NCBI GenBank assembly: GCA_013822725.1 | Contig: PNKX01000007.1 | Location: forward strand, 146,707-210,706 | DNA length: 64,000 nucleotides | Direction of reading: 5' to 3' | Source of the DNA: Pirellula sp. | GTDB taxonomy: Bacteria; Planctomycetota; Planctomycetia; Pirellulales; Lacipirellulaceae | Shown: one piece after another, positions 1 through 9,185 of the stretch | Layout of the letters: the number at the start of each line of letters is the position of its first letter | Position numbering within the stretch: the first letter of the stretch is position 1 | The notes under the pieces: model-generated | Database searches by the model: none | Told to the model about the DNA's origin: nothing | Seen by the model: only the letters and a program-made list of their open reading frames with translations | Position numbers and translations under genes: made by a program

Positions 1-2
1 CG

Positions 3-167
3 CTAGTAGCCCAGCTGGCCCGACTTCGCTTCGAAGGGAACATCATTCTTGAAATCGCAGCGGACGCCTCTGGAAACGTCGATTTCGACGCCGCCCAACG
101 CTCAAGAAAATACCTCCACGAACTCGCGGGTCGTCAAGAACTTTCGCAGCGGTTCGGGCCTGCATAA
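3..167 (+). CDS. C-terminal fragment, possible TIM-barrel isomerase
   Basis: An open frame enters from the left edge and ends at a TAA at 165-167, giving 54 residues. The segment LRFEGNIILEIAAD followed by a helix rich in Arg/Lys (AAQRSRKYL) resembles the last strand and helix of sugar phosphate isomerase/epimerase TIM barrels, where a glutamate on that strand binds metal. Codon use is like the neighbouring genes. The next gene, on the other strand, belongs to the same superfamily. The rest of the gene lies outside the window, so the family call is an inference from very little sequence. Confidence 0.45.
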   Translation, partial: LVAQLARLRFEGNIILEIAADASGNVDFDAAQRSRKYLHELAGRQELSQRFGPA

Positions 168-193
168 CTAAGCTCGTCCTTCCGATGGCGTAA

Positions 194-270
194 GCCCAAA
201 AATTCCGCCAACTACCCTGCAGAAAATGGCCGCGCCGTTTGCTAGGTTCGAGGAGGTCAGGCGTTCCAAC
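194..270. repeat. Dispersed ~77-bp intergenic repeat, copy 1
   Basis: This stretch aligns over about 76 bases with 8582-8660 at roughly 80% identity. Shared blocks include CCGCCAACTACCCT and TGCTAGGTTCGA. It lies just after the partial gene at the window edge. No open frame explains the conservation. Function unknown. Confidence 0.7.
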
Positions 271-380
271 CCGGCGGAACCCGCTCCAGCGGCCAGGCCG
301 CAGCGTGGCGGCAGTCAGTAAAGAATGTCGAACCCACCCATAAACCGGCTCGCTGATCGCTGATATCCCCCTCCGCTCTC

Positions 381-1253
381 TCACACATCGCAAACGCGAA
401 ACCCCTCCGCCAGCGAAGTCAGCGGATCGCGAACAGGAATGAACTCCTGGGCCACGTACCCGTCGTACCCCGTCTCGACGATCGCCCGCATGATCGCGGG
501 ATAGTTCAGTTCCTGCGTCTCGTCGATCTCATGTCGGCCCGGGTTGCCGCCGGTGTGGTAGTGGCCAGTCGAGTCTTTGTTGTCCTGAATGGTGCGGATA
601 ACGTCTCCCTCCATGATCTGCATGTGGTAGATGTCGTAGAGAAGCTTGAACCGGGGCGAGCCAACCTGCTTGACGAGTTCGACGCCCCAGGGGGTGCGGT
701 CGCACATGTAGTCGGCGTGGTCGACGCGGCTGTTGAGCAGTTCCATGCAAATGGTGACGTTCTTCTTTTCGGCCAAGCCGACGAGTTGCTTCAGGCCGGC
801 GGTGCAGTTCTTGAGGCCTTCTTCGTCGCTCATGCCGCGGCGGTTGCCGGAGAAGCAGATGACGTTCGGCAGCCCGTGCTTGGCGGCGAACTCGATATGT
901 TCGCCGAGAGCCTTGTTGAGTTGGTCGTGGTGCTCCGTGCGATTGAAGCCGCGGTCGATCGCGTCGGCGCCGCTGAGCATTGCGCAGGTGAGCCCGGCGG
1001 CTTGGACCGTGGGGAATTCTTCGGGCGTGACGAGTTCGATCGACTGGTAACCGATCTTCTTCGCGGCGGCGGCGAGTTGGTCGAGCGGGATGCCGTTGTA
1101 GCACCAACGGCAGAGCGATTGCTTGACGTTCCCTTTGGGGGCGGCGACCTCATCGGCTTGCGCGGCGATGAACGAGGCGCCGAGGGTAGCGGCGATCGCA
1201 GCGCCGGCGGCTTTGGCGGCGGTGCGGCGGTTCCATTGCATCGACTCGGACAT
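381..1253 (-). CDS. Tat-exported sugar phosphate isomerase/epimerase (hydroxypyruvate isomerase-like)
   Basis: Predicted 290-residue TIM-barrel enzyme of the AP endonuclease 2/xylose isomerase-like superfamily, closest in style to hydroxypyruvate isomerase. The N-terminus carries a twin-arginine motif (NRRTAAK, residues 8-14) followed by an alanine-rich hydrophobic stretch ending near AQA, so export by Tat is likely. Candidate metal ligands and active-site residues are the Glu in MELLNS (about 170), Asp/His in YDIYHMQ (about 206), His in GHYHTGG (about 231) and Glu in AQEFIP (about 270). The ATG at 1253 is chosen because GAGGAG sits 8 bases upstream and the Tat motif follows; the frame stays open further upstream but without export features. 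Substrate unknown; exported members are common in planctomycetes. Confidence 0.85.
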   Translation of the reverse strand: MSESMQWNRRTAAKAAGAAIAATLGASFIAAQADEVAAPKGNVKQSLCRWCYNGIPLDQLAAAAKKIGYQSIELVTPEEFPTVQAAGLTCAMLSGADAIDRGFNRTEHHDQLNKALGEHIEFAAKHGLPNVICFSGNRRGMSDEEGLKNCTAGLKQLVGLAEKKNVTICMELLNSRVDHADYMCDRTPWGVELVKQVGSPRFKLLYDIYHMQIMEGDVIRTIQDNKDSTGHYHTGGNPGRHEIDETQELNYPAIMRAIVETGYDGYVAQEFIPVRDPLTSLAEGFRVCDV

Positions 1254-1398
1254 GTGGGCTCTCCTCGCGTGGTTGATGAGTGACTGCAGCGGATGAGGCC
1301 GCCGACTCGATTCTCGATGATACGCGATCGCCGAGCAACCGCTTGGCAGCCGATTGAAGGTCGCACTCCATGGGCCGCCCGGTCTGCGTACAGAGGAA

Positions 1399-1473
1399 GG
1401 GGTCGGGAATCTTTTGCCACTGGGCGGCGACAATGCAAAAGAAACTCACCAGTGGCAAAAGGTTCCCGACCCC
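1399..1473. repeat. REP-like palindrome, 25-bp arms
   Basis: Left arm 1399-1423 and right arm 1449-1473 are inverted copies with one mismatch; each contains GGTCGGGAA followed by CTTTTGCCACTGG. The 25-base spacer is AT-rich. The element sits between the divergently transcribed isomerase and PNPOx-family genes. It resembles REP palindromes mobilised by Y1 transposases, but no such transposase is in the window. Confidence 0.8.
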
Positions 1474-1581
1474 GTTCAACGCCTCCACCTCATGCCACGC
1501 TTCTCCCCGCCAAACGCTAGAATAACCACGCCCGCCAGAGCCCGCCGCCCGTTACCGAACCAGCCACGAAAGACGTCGACC

Positions 1582-2232
1582 ATGTCCGCCGACACGCCCG
1601 CTGACGATCGAACTTACTCGAGCGACGTCGCCTTCACCCCGGCCGTCAAAGCGATTCAGCTTCAGAAGGGCTCGCGGGTTAGTTACGCCCGCATGGAACA
1701 TGGCGGCGGCTGGCAGACGACGGTCACGCCCCAACTCGCCGAGTTCCTCTCGGGCCTCGACATGTTTTACCTCGGCACCGCCAACGCCCAGGGCCAGCCC
1801 TACATCCAGTATCGCGGCGGTTCGCCGGGGTTTCTGCGAGTCGTCGACGAGCAGACGCTCGGCTTCGCCGACTTCGGCGGCAACCGCCAATACATCACGC
1901 TCGGCAATCTGTCGGAGAACCCGCAGGCCTTCATCTTCCTGATGGACTACGCGAACAGCCAGCGCGTGAAACTTTGGGGCCAGGCGTCGGTCGTCGAAGG
2001 CGATGCGGCGCTGGAAGAACGGCTCCGCGATCCCGCGTACCCCGGTAAAGTGGAACGAGCCATTCTGTTTAAGCTCGCAGCGTGGGACGTGAACTGCTCG
2101 CAACATATCCACCAGCGATTTTCGCAACGCCAAGTCGCCCCGCTGATCGAGCAGCTTCAAGAGCGGATCGCGGACCTGGAAGCGGAACTCGCCCGCCTGA
2201 GATCCAAGCCCGCGGCCGGCAACGAGCATTGA
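1582..2232 (+). CDS. Pyridoxamine 5'-phosphate oxidase-family flavin-binding protein
   Basis: A 216-residue protein of the FMN-binding split-barrel fold. Residues about 35-150 carry the typical pattern: a strand with FYLGTANAQGQPYIQYRGG, the LGFADFGGNRQYITLGNL segment, and a later strand with RVKLWGQASVVEG. The C-terminal 35 residues form a charged helix (LIEQLQERIADLEAELARL) likely to be a coiled coil. Start: the ATG at 1582 is preferred because the upstream part of the frame runs through the REP-like palindrome and is not protein-like. The family includes pyridoxamine oxidases, heme-degrading enzymes and F420- or flavin-dependent reductases; which one applies cannot be told. The gene stands alone. 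Confidence 0.82.
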   Translation: MSADTPADDRTYSSDVAFTPAVKAIQLQKGSRVSYARMEHGGGWQTTVTPQLAEFLSGLDMFYLGTANAQGQPYIQYRGGSPGFLRVVDEQTLGFADFGGNRQYITLGNLSENPQAFIFLMDYANSQRVKLWGQASVVEGDAALEERLRDPAYPGKVERAILFKLAAWDVNCSQHIHQRFSQRQVAPLIEQLQERIADLEAELARLRSKPAAGNEH

Positions 2233-2324
2233 TCAAGGAGGCGATCAGGCGTCAGCAATCGAGTCGCATCCGCAACGTCCCGCCTCTCTCTCTGGCCGCA
2301 AGCCGACGGCCGACAGCCCAAAAC

Positions 2325-2711
2325 TCACTTCGCCGCATCCGTCGGATCGCCCAGCTTTTTGTTGAGCGCCACCGCCTCTTTCACCAACCTCCGCACAATC
2401 TTTTCCTCAATCCCCATCCCCTCGCGCAGTTCGAGCGTCGCCATCTCATACTTCCCCCCAGCCTTCAGCCGCGGCTCAATCTCCTTAAGCCGCTGCCCCC
2501 GCCAGAACCCAAACAGCACCCGCGCCTCCTCCGCCCGAATGAGCAACACCGGCCCGTTCGACAAATAAACCAGGTGCCGCCACTTCACCACCTCGTCGAG
2601 CTTCCCCGCCGCCAGCACCCCGGCCCGCAACGGCTCCACCAACTCGCGCCGCCAACCATCGAGCGCGGCTACATATGCATCAGGATTCGCCGCGGCGGTC
2701 GACTTTTTCAT
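2325..2711 (-). CDS. DUF1801 (YdhG-like) protein
   Basis: A 128-residue cytoplasmic protein matching the DUF1801 pattern: an N-terminal helix, then DEVVKWRHLVYLSNGPVLLI, a short FGFWRGQRL segment and a C-terminal helix. The family is structurally characterised but has no established activity. The ATG at 2711 (MKKST) is favoured over an ATG 15 bases upstream because GAGGA lies 6 bases before it and overlaps the upstream alternative. The gene stands alone, convergent with the preceding PNPOx gene and 150 bases after the start of nothing on its own strand. Confidence 0.8.
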   Translation of the reverse strand: MKKSTAAANPDAYVAALDGWRRELVEPLRAGVLAAGKLDEVVKWRHLVYLSNGPVLLIRAEEARVLFGFWRGQRLKEIEPRLKAGGKYEMATLELREGMGIEEKIVRRLVKEAVALNKKLGDPTDAAK

Positions 2712-2872
2712 CACAGTTCCTCGCACAGCGAATCGCCAGCAGGCGTCGAGAGCCTTTTTCCCGTCGAGCGATTCTCAGTTTCCTACACAGCATCTCTTGC
2801 CCCCCAACCATCAAAGGAGGCGACGTACGCGGCGTGATGACTGAAATATCGCGTCGACGGGGCTGTAAAACT

Positions 2873-5800
2873 TTATCGCTTCGGCGGCTTACGGTGGGAA
2901 AGCGCCGTGATCAGCCCAAGCATCAATACGCTTAGGCCGGCTGGCTCGGGTACGGCGGCAGCGGGCGGCGGGCTGCCCACGCTCCCCAACTGCCGCTGCC
3001 AGACGAGATAGTCGGCGCCATCGACGCGGCCGTCCCCATTGGCGTCGCCTTGGCTGTGCGAGGCGGCGAAGTTCGCGCCGAATCCAGACTTCCACGCCGC
3101 CAAATCGCCGGCGTCGACGACGCCGCTGCCGTCGAAGTCGCCTTGCATCGCCACGGATAGGGCTTTCAACGACACGTCACCGCCACTGGCGCTGAGGGCC
3201 CAGTCGACGCGCCATCCGTCAGCGATCGTATTCAGACCCGTAGAGTTGGCGAACATGCCGGCAAGAGAATCGGCCGTCAGTACGGTGAAGACGTCGTTGA
3301 CTTGCGGCAGGAAGTCGTTGATCAAGGAGAGGTCGAGCAGCGCGCCGTCGAGCGCGGTGTGGCCGGCGACGTTGAGCTGGTCGTACCCCAAGCCGGCTTG
3401 AGAGCCTCCGAGTTCAATGTTGAGGCGGCCTCCAGAATTGATTGAGATATCGCCGTCGATCGTCAGAAAGCCAGCCGAAGCGCCTGGCGCTACGGCAGCG
3501 CCGTCCGCTAACAAAAAGTCGTTGCGGAGGACTCCGTTTCCGCTGAGCAATTGCCCCGCCCCCAGCGCGACGGTCATCGGCGCATCATCCAGACGAAGCT
3601 GCAGCGACCGACCAGCGTCGACGTGTAAGGAGGCGGTGAAAAGCAACTCGTCGAGTCCTCCGCGAACGACGTTGAGTACGGAGTTCGTCTCTGCTGCGAG
3701 AATCGTACCGCCGAGTTCGACCAAGCCTCGATCCGTCCCCTGACGGCGACCGAGCACAAGTTCCGCATCCGCGCCGACGTACAGTTGTCCCAGAAAACGA
3801 GTCGTTTCGTTGCTGAAGGTCGTCAGCGGCGCCCCGTCCAGGTGCACCGGGCCAGTCAGAGTAAATCCTCCGACGTAGGAAGCACGCATCACGCGCAGCG
3901 GGCCCGTCAATCGGCTCTGCGAGCTTCCCCGCAGTATGCCGCCGTCCAGAATCACTTGGTTAGCAAAATCAACGCCGGTTCCGAGCGAGTCGTACGAGAG
4001 ATTCAGCGTACCGCCTGAGTGGACCGACACGTCTCCTGAACCTAACGCCTGCGGCCGATAAGCCGAAATCGCGGCTTCATAGATGTGGACGTCGCCGGTG
4101 AAGTCTGGATTGTTGCGGCTAATGCCAAGCGCTGCATCCCTGCTAAAGTCGCCTGAATCGAAATACTGAATGTCGCTGTGGAACGATAGTTCGCCGTCGC
4201 CGCTCAGAGGGCCGGTTAACGATGGCGTGGGATTGTTGAAGATTCTCATCGTGATCAATGTCGATGGGGCAGTGATCGAGATCGGCCCTGAGAGCTTGAA
4301 GAATTCAAGTTCGCCGCCGTTGAGCTTGATGGCATTCGCAGCAGCGGCCTCCTGCTCAATACGCAAGCGTCCCCCGTTCACTTCGAATCGAGCGGCCGGC
4401 ATCCCGGCAACGGTGAGGGTTCCGTACTCGACAGTGACTGTGCCGGCGTAAGAGGCGTCGCTCGGCTGAGCCGACTTGATCGATGCCGTGCCAATGGTCG
4501 ATTTGCGAATCGGAAAGTCGCCCACCAATTTCGGGTATTGAATCGAACCATACTCGAGCTCAATTTCCTCAAACTCAAACTGGCCGTTTCCGGTGAGCGA
4601 GCCTCCTCCGGCAATGCGGAGCTTTCCCATTTGCTTCACTCCGGTAGGAGCGTACGCAACCTCCAAGTTACCTCCGAGCACATTGACGTCGATGTCGCTG
4701 GGGAGCGAGTTTTCGTTCTGAAAGCTCACCGTACTCTCGTTAACGAACAGTTTGCCTGTAAAGGAGTTGTTGCCGCTGACATTGGCGGCGGTAATCGTCA
4801 CATCGAGCGGCCCATCAGCGCCGTCGACAATATTGGCCTTCAGCGTCGCTCCATTGTGAAAAATCAACTCGCGCCCCGCCGCGGCGGTAATATTGCCATT
4901 GCGAATTTCGCCTCCCCAAGCGATGACGCCCCCTGATGCGACTGTCAACGTGTGACCTCCTAAATCGACGATGCCGTCACGCTCGACGAGCAACGCCTTC
5001 ACCGTCCGATCGGCAGTGAGAACCGGCCGCCCCGTCGCTGGAACTCCGATGACGTCATTTGCGGTCGCTGTATTCAAATTCGACTTGATCGATCCACGGT
5101 TCATCGTGCGAATCTGGCCGTTGATTACCTCGCCGAACAGTGGATAGAACGACCCGCCGGTCGAGCCATCTACCATCGTCATCCACGGCAAGAGGCCGCC
5201 GGCGTTGTCCGGAATCTGCGTCACCGTAATCGGACTATTTACTTCAATAGAGAGGGTGGCGCCGGCTTGGCGCTCAATCCGGTTGGCCGACAACGTCATA
5301 TCCCTGGAATCAATGTAAGAGTGCCCCTCGGCGAAACGGAGCGTCCCAAACGCCTCGACGCCCCCGCCGTAAGCACCGAGCGAACCTCCGCGAAACTCGA
5401 CGGGGATGCGGGCGTCGACTCGATCGACGTTGACCCCGCCTTCTTGATTGTCAAGAAGAAGCGTGCCGTCGAACGTTCCTTCGCTTTCGTGCAGCACAAT
5501 CCCCGAGGTATGGCCCAGCCTGCCGTTACCTGCGAGTTCAACGTAACCTTGTCGCACATCGGTGATGCCGGTGTAGGTATTCACGTAGTTCATCATTCGT
5601 ACGGCGACTCCGTTTCCCCACGTGGTGAGCGATCCCCCTTGCACCTGCCCGTGGATGCGGAGCATCCCATTGCGAGAGTTGCCCCCGCCCCCGATGATCG
5701 AGCCGTTCGGGCCGAGATCGAGCCGGCCTGTCATCGTCGTCGAACCGCCGCAACAGTCGCCGCCCATGTAGAGCCCGCCCAGGTTAAGCGGTCCGACGGC

Positions 5801-8065
5801 GTCCTCCAAATAGATATCGTCTGCGATGGCGGCCACGTCGCGGACCAAGAGTTGAGCTCCGCGGGCGACGCGCGTCGCTCCGGCGGTCGTCCCGAGCCCG
5901 CCGGCGTAGGCTTGCAGGACACCCTGCTCAACGACAATTTGTCCGGCGAACTGCGGCATGTCGGCGAGGTTCGCGCCGGCATAAGTTGTCTTGCGAATGA
6001 CGGGGGCTCCGGTGATCGAGCCTTCCAACCGCCCATCCTGCAACTCAATTTCGCCGGCGACGTTGAGCGTTTTTCCAGGAGCGACGATGACCCGTCCTTT
6101 ATCACGCACCTTCAATGAGTCGACGGATGAGTTTGCATTGATCAACATCCGTCCTTGAGCCGCTTCGGCGGGGCCGGCGAATGACGAGGGGACGTTGACC
6201 GCCAACTGCGGCTCGCTTGAACTACCAAATTCATTGACGAGCATCTGAGGAAGACGGGGTACGCTGGCATTCAAGTTGATGATCCCTTCGCCGCCGACAA
6301 AGAACTTCTCGTTTGTCGGGGCGTTCACGTTCAGCGTGCCGTATCTAACGACAGTCCCCCAATCCGTTGTACCGAAAGCTGTTGAAGAGTTTGCATTGAC
6401 GACGCCTCCGGATATCGAGGTAGCTCCCTGATAAGTGTTATGGCTGGAGATCGTTTGATCGTTTTGGTAATACCCCCCGAATTCAATGTTTCCCTCGCCG
6501 GAAACGACGCCTGTAATACGTCCTCCCTTCACACCGACGACTCCATTCGATTTCTCGAGAACAATCGGACCGGCAACTTCGCCGAAGCTTTCGATGAGGC
6601 CACGGGACGCGCGAATCTCGGAGTCAAACACCATGTCGGCTCGTAGTATCGTCATAGTACCGCCGCTCATCTTCACAGCCCCAGGCACGGCCGACTGATG
6701 ATCGAGCAACACCGAGCCGTTTAAAACGATGAGATCGCCTGAAAAGGTATTTGCCGTCTCCAAGCGAACTTCTGAACCCGAACCATCGATGATCAGATTC
6801 CCCTCATGCGCCAATGGAGCCCCGTTGACGGCGAGACTGCCCCGCAGCTTCACGTCGCCCGTTCCGACGATGCCGCCGGCGAGGCGACGGTTGCCGGAGA
6901 TCGAGGCGTCGCTCGCCTGATCGAGCGTGATCGTTTGCGTATAGTCGACCCCGCTCGGCAGGTTGACGGCTCCCTTCCGGAGCGTCAGCGGACCGGCCGC
7001 GGAACTGGCCGTCGTGAAGTTCAACGTCCCGCCATTGACGTACATCGGCTCCGTAGTGGCGGCTCCCACGTTGAGCGTGCCGCCATTGATCGTCGTCCCC
7101 TCGGCCGCGCTGCCGAACGCCGTCGGCGAGGTGGCGTAAACGGTTCCCCCGGAAACGTACGTATGACCGGTATGCGTGTTGTTGCCGCGCACATATAGCG
7201 CATCGCGAGATTGGTTGTCAATCGTCAGATCGCCGGCGCCGGAGATCGCGCTATGAATGTTCGTGACGCCAAGCGACTGTTCGAATTGGCCGCCGCCGCG
7301 CGGATCGGTGAACAGTGGGTTCCGCGGCCGGAAGATCGTCGACGAACCGGAGATTTCGATCGGACCGGTGAGATCCTTGTTGGCGATTTGGACCACGCCC
7401 CCGTCGATGTGAAGCGGCTCGACGGTCGACTGCTCCACAACGAGCCTGCCCCCCGAACGAATCGTCGTCAGCCCGGCAGCGGTTCCAAGCGCCTGAGCAT
7501 GACCGGCGATCACGACGCCATCAGCGATCTCCAGGTCGCCGTTCCACGCGGGGTTGGCAACTCCTAATCGCAAGCTGCCGGCGCCGCTTTTCAAGAGATC
7601 GCCAGAGGAACCGATAGTACCGTTGAGATTCAACGTCCCTTGCAACGCGACGTCGGCATGCAGCAGATCAGCCGATCCCCATCCCACGGGCATGCCGACG
7701 GCGACGTTGAGGTCGCCGGCGTCAGGAACCAGTCGAAACAGCAATTCGCCTGACCCGTCGTTCGCAAAATTCAGCGGGCTAATTCCCGACAGGTTTGCCG
7801 TTCCTCGCCCGCTGATGAGCAACTGCTCCAACGTCACTGGACTACCGACCGTAACCGCGCCGACCGCGTCTGGACTTAGCCAAATCTCAGCGACCTGGCC
7901 AGAGCCGTTCGCGACCCCGTTGGACCATTTGCTTGCATCGAACCAGTTAATCGTGCCTGATCCTAGGTTGAGCACGCTGGTTTGGGCATGCGCGACAGTA
8001 GACCAAGCGGCAGTCAGAACGAAAACAAGCGCCAACAGGCAGGCGGAGAGGGGCGATAATTTCAT
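2873..8065 (-). CDS. Autotransporter-type beta-strand-repeat protein with dockerin-like repeats and PEP-CTERM anchor
   Basis: A 1730-residue secreted surface protein. Residues 1-27 are a signal peptide ending THAQ/VAHAQ. Most of the length (about 30-1600) is glycine/asparagine-rich repeated strands of the type 'NTYTGITDVRQG', 'LSGDGELSF' and 'GTLNLN', as in autotransporter-associated beta-strand repeats that build a long parallel beta-helix. Residues 1640-1695 hold two calcium-loop motifs of dockerin type (GDFDGSGVVDAGD and GDANGDGRVDGAD). The last 25 residues are a PEP-CTERM tag: PEP motif, hydrophobic stretch, then HRKPPKR, sorted by an exosortase. There is no beta-barrel domain, so it is not a true autotransporter. 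No strong Shine-Dalgarno site precedes the ATG. Role probably in the cell surface or exopolymer; the ligand is unknown. Confidence 0.9.
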   Translation of the reverse strand: MKLSPLSACLLALVFVLTAAWSTVAHAQTSVLNLGSGTINWFDASKWSNGVANGSGQVAEIWLSPDAVGAVTVGSPVTLEQLLISGRGTANLSGISPLNFANDGSGELLFRLVPDAGDLNVAVGMPVGWGSADLLHADVALQGTLNLNGTIGSSGDLLKSGAGSLRLGVANPAWNGDLEIADGVVIAGHAQALGTAAGLTTIRSGGRLVVEQSTVEPLHIDGGVVQIANKDLTGPIEISGSSTIFRPRNPLFTDPRGGGQFEQSLGVTNIHSAISGAGDLTIDNQSRDALYVRGNNTHTGHTYVSGGTVYATSPTAFGSAAEGTTINGGTLNVGAATTEPMYVNGGTLNFTTASSAAGPLTLRKGAVNLPSGVDYTQTITLDQASDASISGNRRLAGGIVGTGDVKLRGSLAVNGAPLAHEGNLIIDGSGSEVRLETANTFSGDLIVLNGSVLLDHQSAVPGAVKMSGGTMTILRADMVFDSEIRASRGLIESFGEVAGPIVLEKSNGVVGVKGGRITGVVSGEGNIEFGGYYQNDQTISSHNTYQGATSISGGVVNANSSTAFGTTDWGTVVRYGTLNVNAPTNEKFFVGGEGIINLNASVPRLPQMLVNEFGSSSEPQLAVNVPSSFAGPAEAAQGRMLINANSSVDSLKVRDKGRVIVAPGKTLNVAGEIELQDGRLEGSITGAPVIRKTTYAGANLADMPQFAGQIVVEQGVLQAYAGGLGTTAGATRVARGAQLLVRDVAAIADDIYLEDAVGPLNLGGLYMGGDCCGGSTTMTGRLDLGPNGSIIGGGGNSRNGMLRIHGQVQGGSLTTWGNGVAVRMMNYVNTYTGITDVRQGYVELAGNGRLGHTSGIVLHESEGTFDGTLLLDNQEGGVNVDRVDARIPVEFRGGSLGAYGGGVEAFGTLRFAEGHSYIDSRDMTLSANRIERQAGATLSIEVNSPITVTQIPDNAGGLLPWMTMVDGSTGGSFYPLFGEVINGQIRTMNRGSIKSNLNTATANDVIGVPATGRPVLTADRTVKALLVERDGIVDLGGHTLTVASGGVIAWGGEIRNGNITAAAGRELIFHNGATLKANIVDGADGPLDVTITAANVSGNNSFTGKLFVNESTVSFQNENSLPSDIDVNVLGGNLEVAYAPTGVKQMGKLRIAGGGSLTGNGQFEFEEIELEYGSIQYPKLVGDFPIRKSTIGTASIKSAQPSDASYAGTVTVEYGTLTVAGMPAARFEVNGGRLRIEQEAAAANAIKLNGGELEFFKLSGPISITAPSTLITMRIFNNPTPSLTGPLSGDGELSFHSDIQYFDSGDFSRDAALGISRNNPDFTGDVHIYEAAISAYRPQALGSGDVSVHSGGTLNLSYDSLGTGVDFANQVILDGGILRGSSQSRLTGPLRVMRASYVGGFTLTGPVHLDGAPLTTFSNETTRFLGQLYVGADAELVLGRRQGTDRGLVELGGTILAAETNSVLNVVRGGLDELLFTASLHVDAGRSLQLRLDDAPMTVALGAGQLLSGNGVLRNDFLLADGAAVAPGASAGFLTIDGDISINSGGRLNIELGGSQAGLGYDQLNVAGHTALDGALLDLSLINDFLPQVNDVFTVLTADSLAGMFANSTGLNTIADGWRVDWALSASGGDVSLKALSVAMQGDFDGSGVVDAGDLAAWKSGFGANFAASHSQGDANGDGRVDGADYLVWQRQLGSVGSPPPAAAVPEPAGLSVLMLGLITALSHRKPPKR

Positions 8066-8581
8066 CGTTGTCTATGAGTGCAAGATGTTTTGTTTCTCGT
8101 AATCCGCTTGCCGCTCGACCATCGCTCGGCAAAAAAAGAGACAAGCCCACGCATTCTATCTGATCTGAGCAATTCGCTCAAATCTGTCGTTTATGGTTAT
8201 TTTTGGCAAATTTTTCAGTAGCGGCGTGACAACGGATTTCGCCGTGTAGCGGTTGACAATCACTCCGCACGCGGCTCTGCAGCGAAGCCGAACTACGGCC
8301 ACCGCCGATTGTCGAAAGAGCGTGCCTGTGGATTGGCTGGTAAGCGGTCCAGCGAATGGACAACTGCTGCGTGTGCGGCGTGCGTGTATCTGCTTCACCC
8401 TGTCAGGATGCCACTGGCGCCAACCGCGGCTACTCCGTTCTCCCCTCAACTCTCTGCGCCTCCCCGCCGGGTGCCACTGGCGTGTCGCCAGTGTAAAGCG
8501 TCACAACGGCATGGCCGCTGATCGACTTGCAACTAGCCTGAAAGACAGGGCCCCAGCGGCCAGGAATGAGAGTCTTCCAGC
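8066..8581. other. Non-coding stretch upstream of the 1730-residue protein
   Basis: No protein-like frame is visible. The base composition near 8160-8230 is AT-richer than the surroundings, as expected for a promoter region of the minus-strand gene. A small perfect hairpin lies at 8475-8493 (CACTGGCG, loop TGT, CGCCAGTG), and the word GCCACTGGCG occurs again at about 8409. Confidence 0.5.
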
Positions 8582-8660
8582 GCCCAAAAAAATCCGCCAA
8601 CTACCCTACAGAAAACGGCCACGCCATCTGCTAGGTTCGAAGGTGTCCGGCATTCCAGCC
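8582..8660. repeat. Dispersed ~77-bp intergenic repeat, copy 2
   Basis: Second copy of the element at 194-270, in the same orientation, about 80% identical and with the same conserved core words. It is followed (8700-8980) by non-coding DNA with short GCAGAC/GGCAGA word repeats around 8820-8880 that resemble degenerate versions of the intergenic arm repeats seen elsewhere in the window. Confidence 0.7.
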
Positions 8661-8981
8661 TGACCTACAGTTGCTCTTTGAAAATTCAGACCTACGTCAG
8701 TCAGTCCCGCCAGCTACGACTGCAGTTCCATGCGCGGGCTAAACGCCCATCGCAAATCGTCTGCCCAAAACTCAACAGCAGACGCATTGCTCAAGAGTGC
8801 CAACAAAAAGCAGTTGGCCGACATGGCAGAGACGGCAGACACGGCAGACTAGCAAAAAGCAGACGTTTTTCACCAAAAAGACGCTTTGCGTAGCGTTTCC
8901 ACCGAGAAGAGACGCCATTTGCGCCGCGCCGCATTTCGTCTGCGTCTCACTGCAATGCGGACGCATTAAACGGGTTGGCAG

Positions 8982-9185
8982 AAGATTAACTACCAAGGCA
9001 CGAAGATCACCAAGAAGCACGAAGGAATGTAAAGTGAAGGGAAGAGCGAAAAACCCGGCGACGAAGCCAGTCCTCCCTGATCATCTTCTTCCTTACGCTT
9101 CTCTTCCTTCGTGTGTCTTGGTGATCTTCGTGCCTTGGTGGTTAGCCTTGCTCAACGCTCCGGCAGGTCGTTGACCCGCGGCTAC
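8982..9185 (-). repeat. Composite inverted-repeat element (families A+I), copy 1
   Basis: Arms at about 8982-9029 and 9103-9145 are built from near-tandem CACGAAG/CACCAAGA words and are inverted to each other. The right end (9157-9185) carries the 29-bp family-I word (read on the minus strand GTAGCCGCGGGTCAACGACC). The unit, including the spacer between the arms, aligns with 25479-25677 in opposite orientation, for example the shared GGTTTTTCGCTCTT-type spacer segment. The left end in this orientation supplies the TAG stop codon of the transporter gene at 9182. Confidence 0.85.

Noticed and set aside
8253..8663. A 136-codon plus-strand frame in the 8.1-9.2 kb gap
   Set aside because: Composition is Arg/Cys/His-rich and it runs through the dispersed repeat; no ribosome site and no motif.
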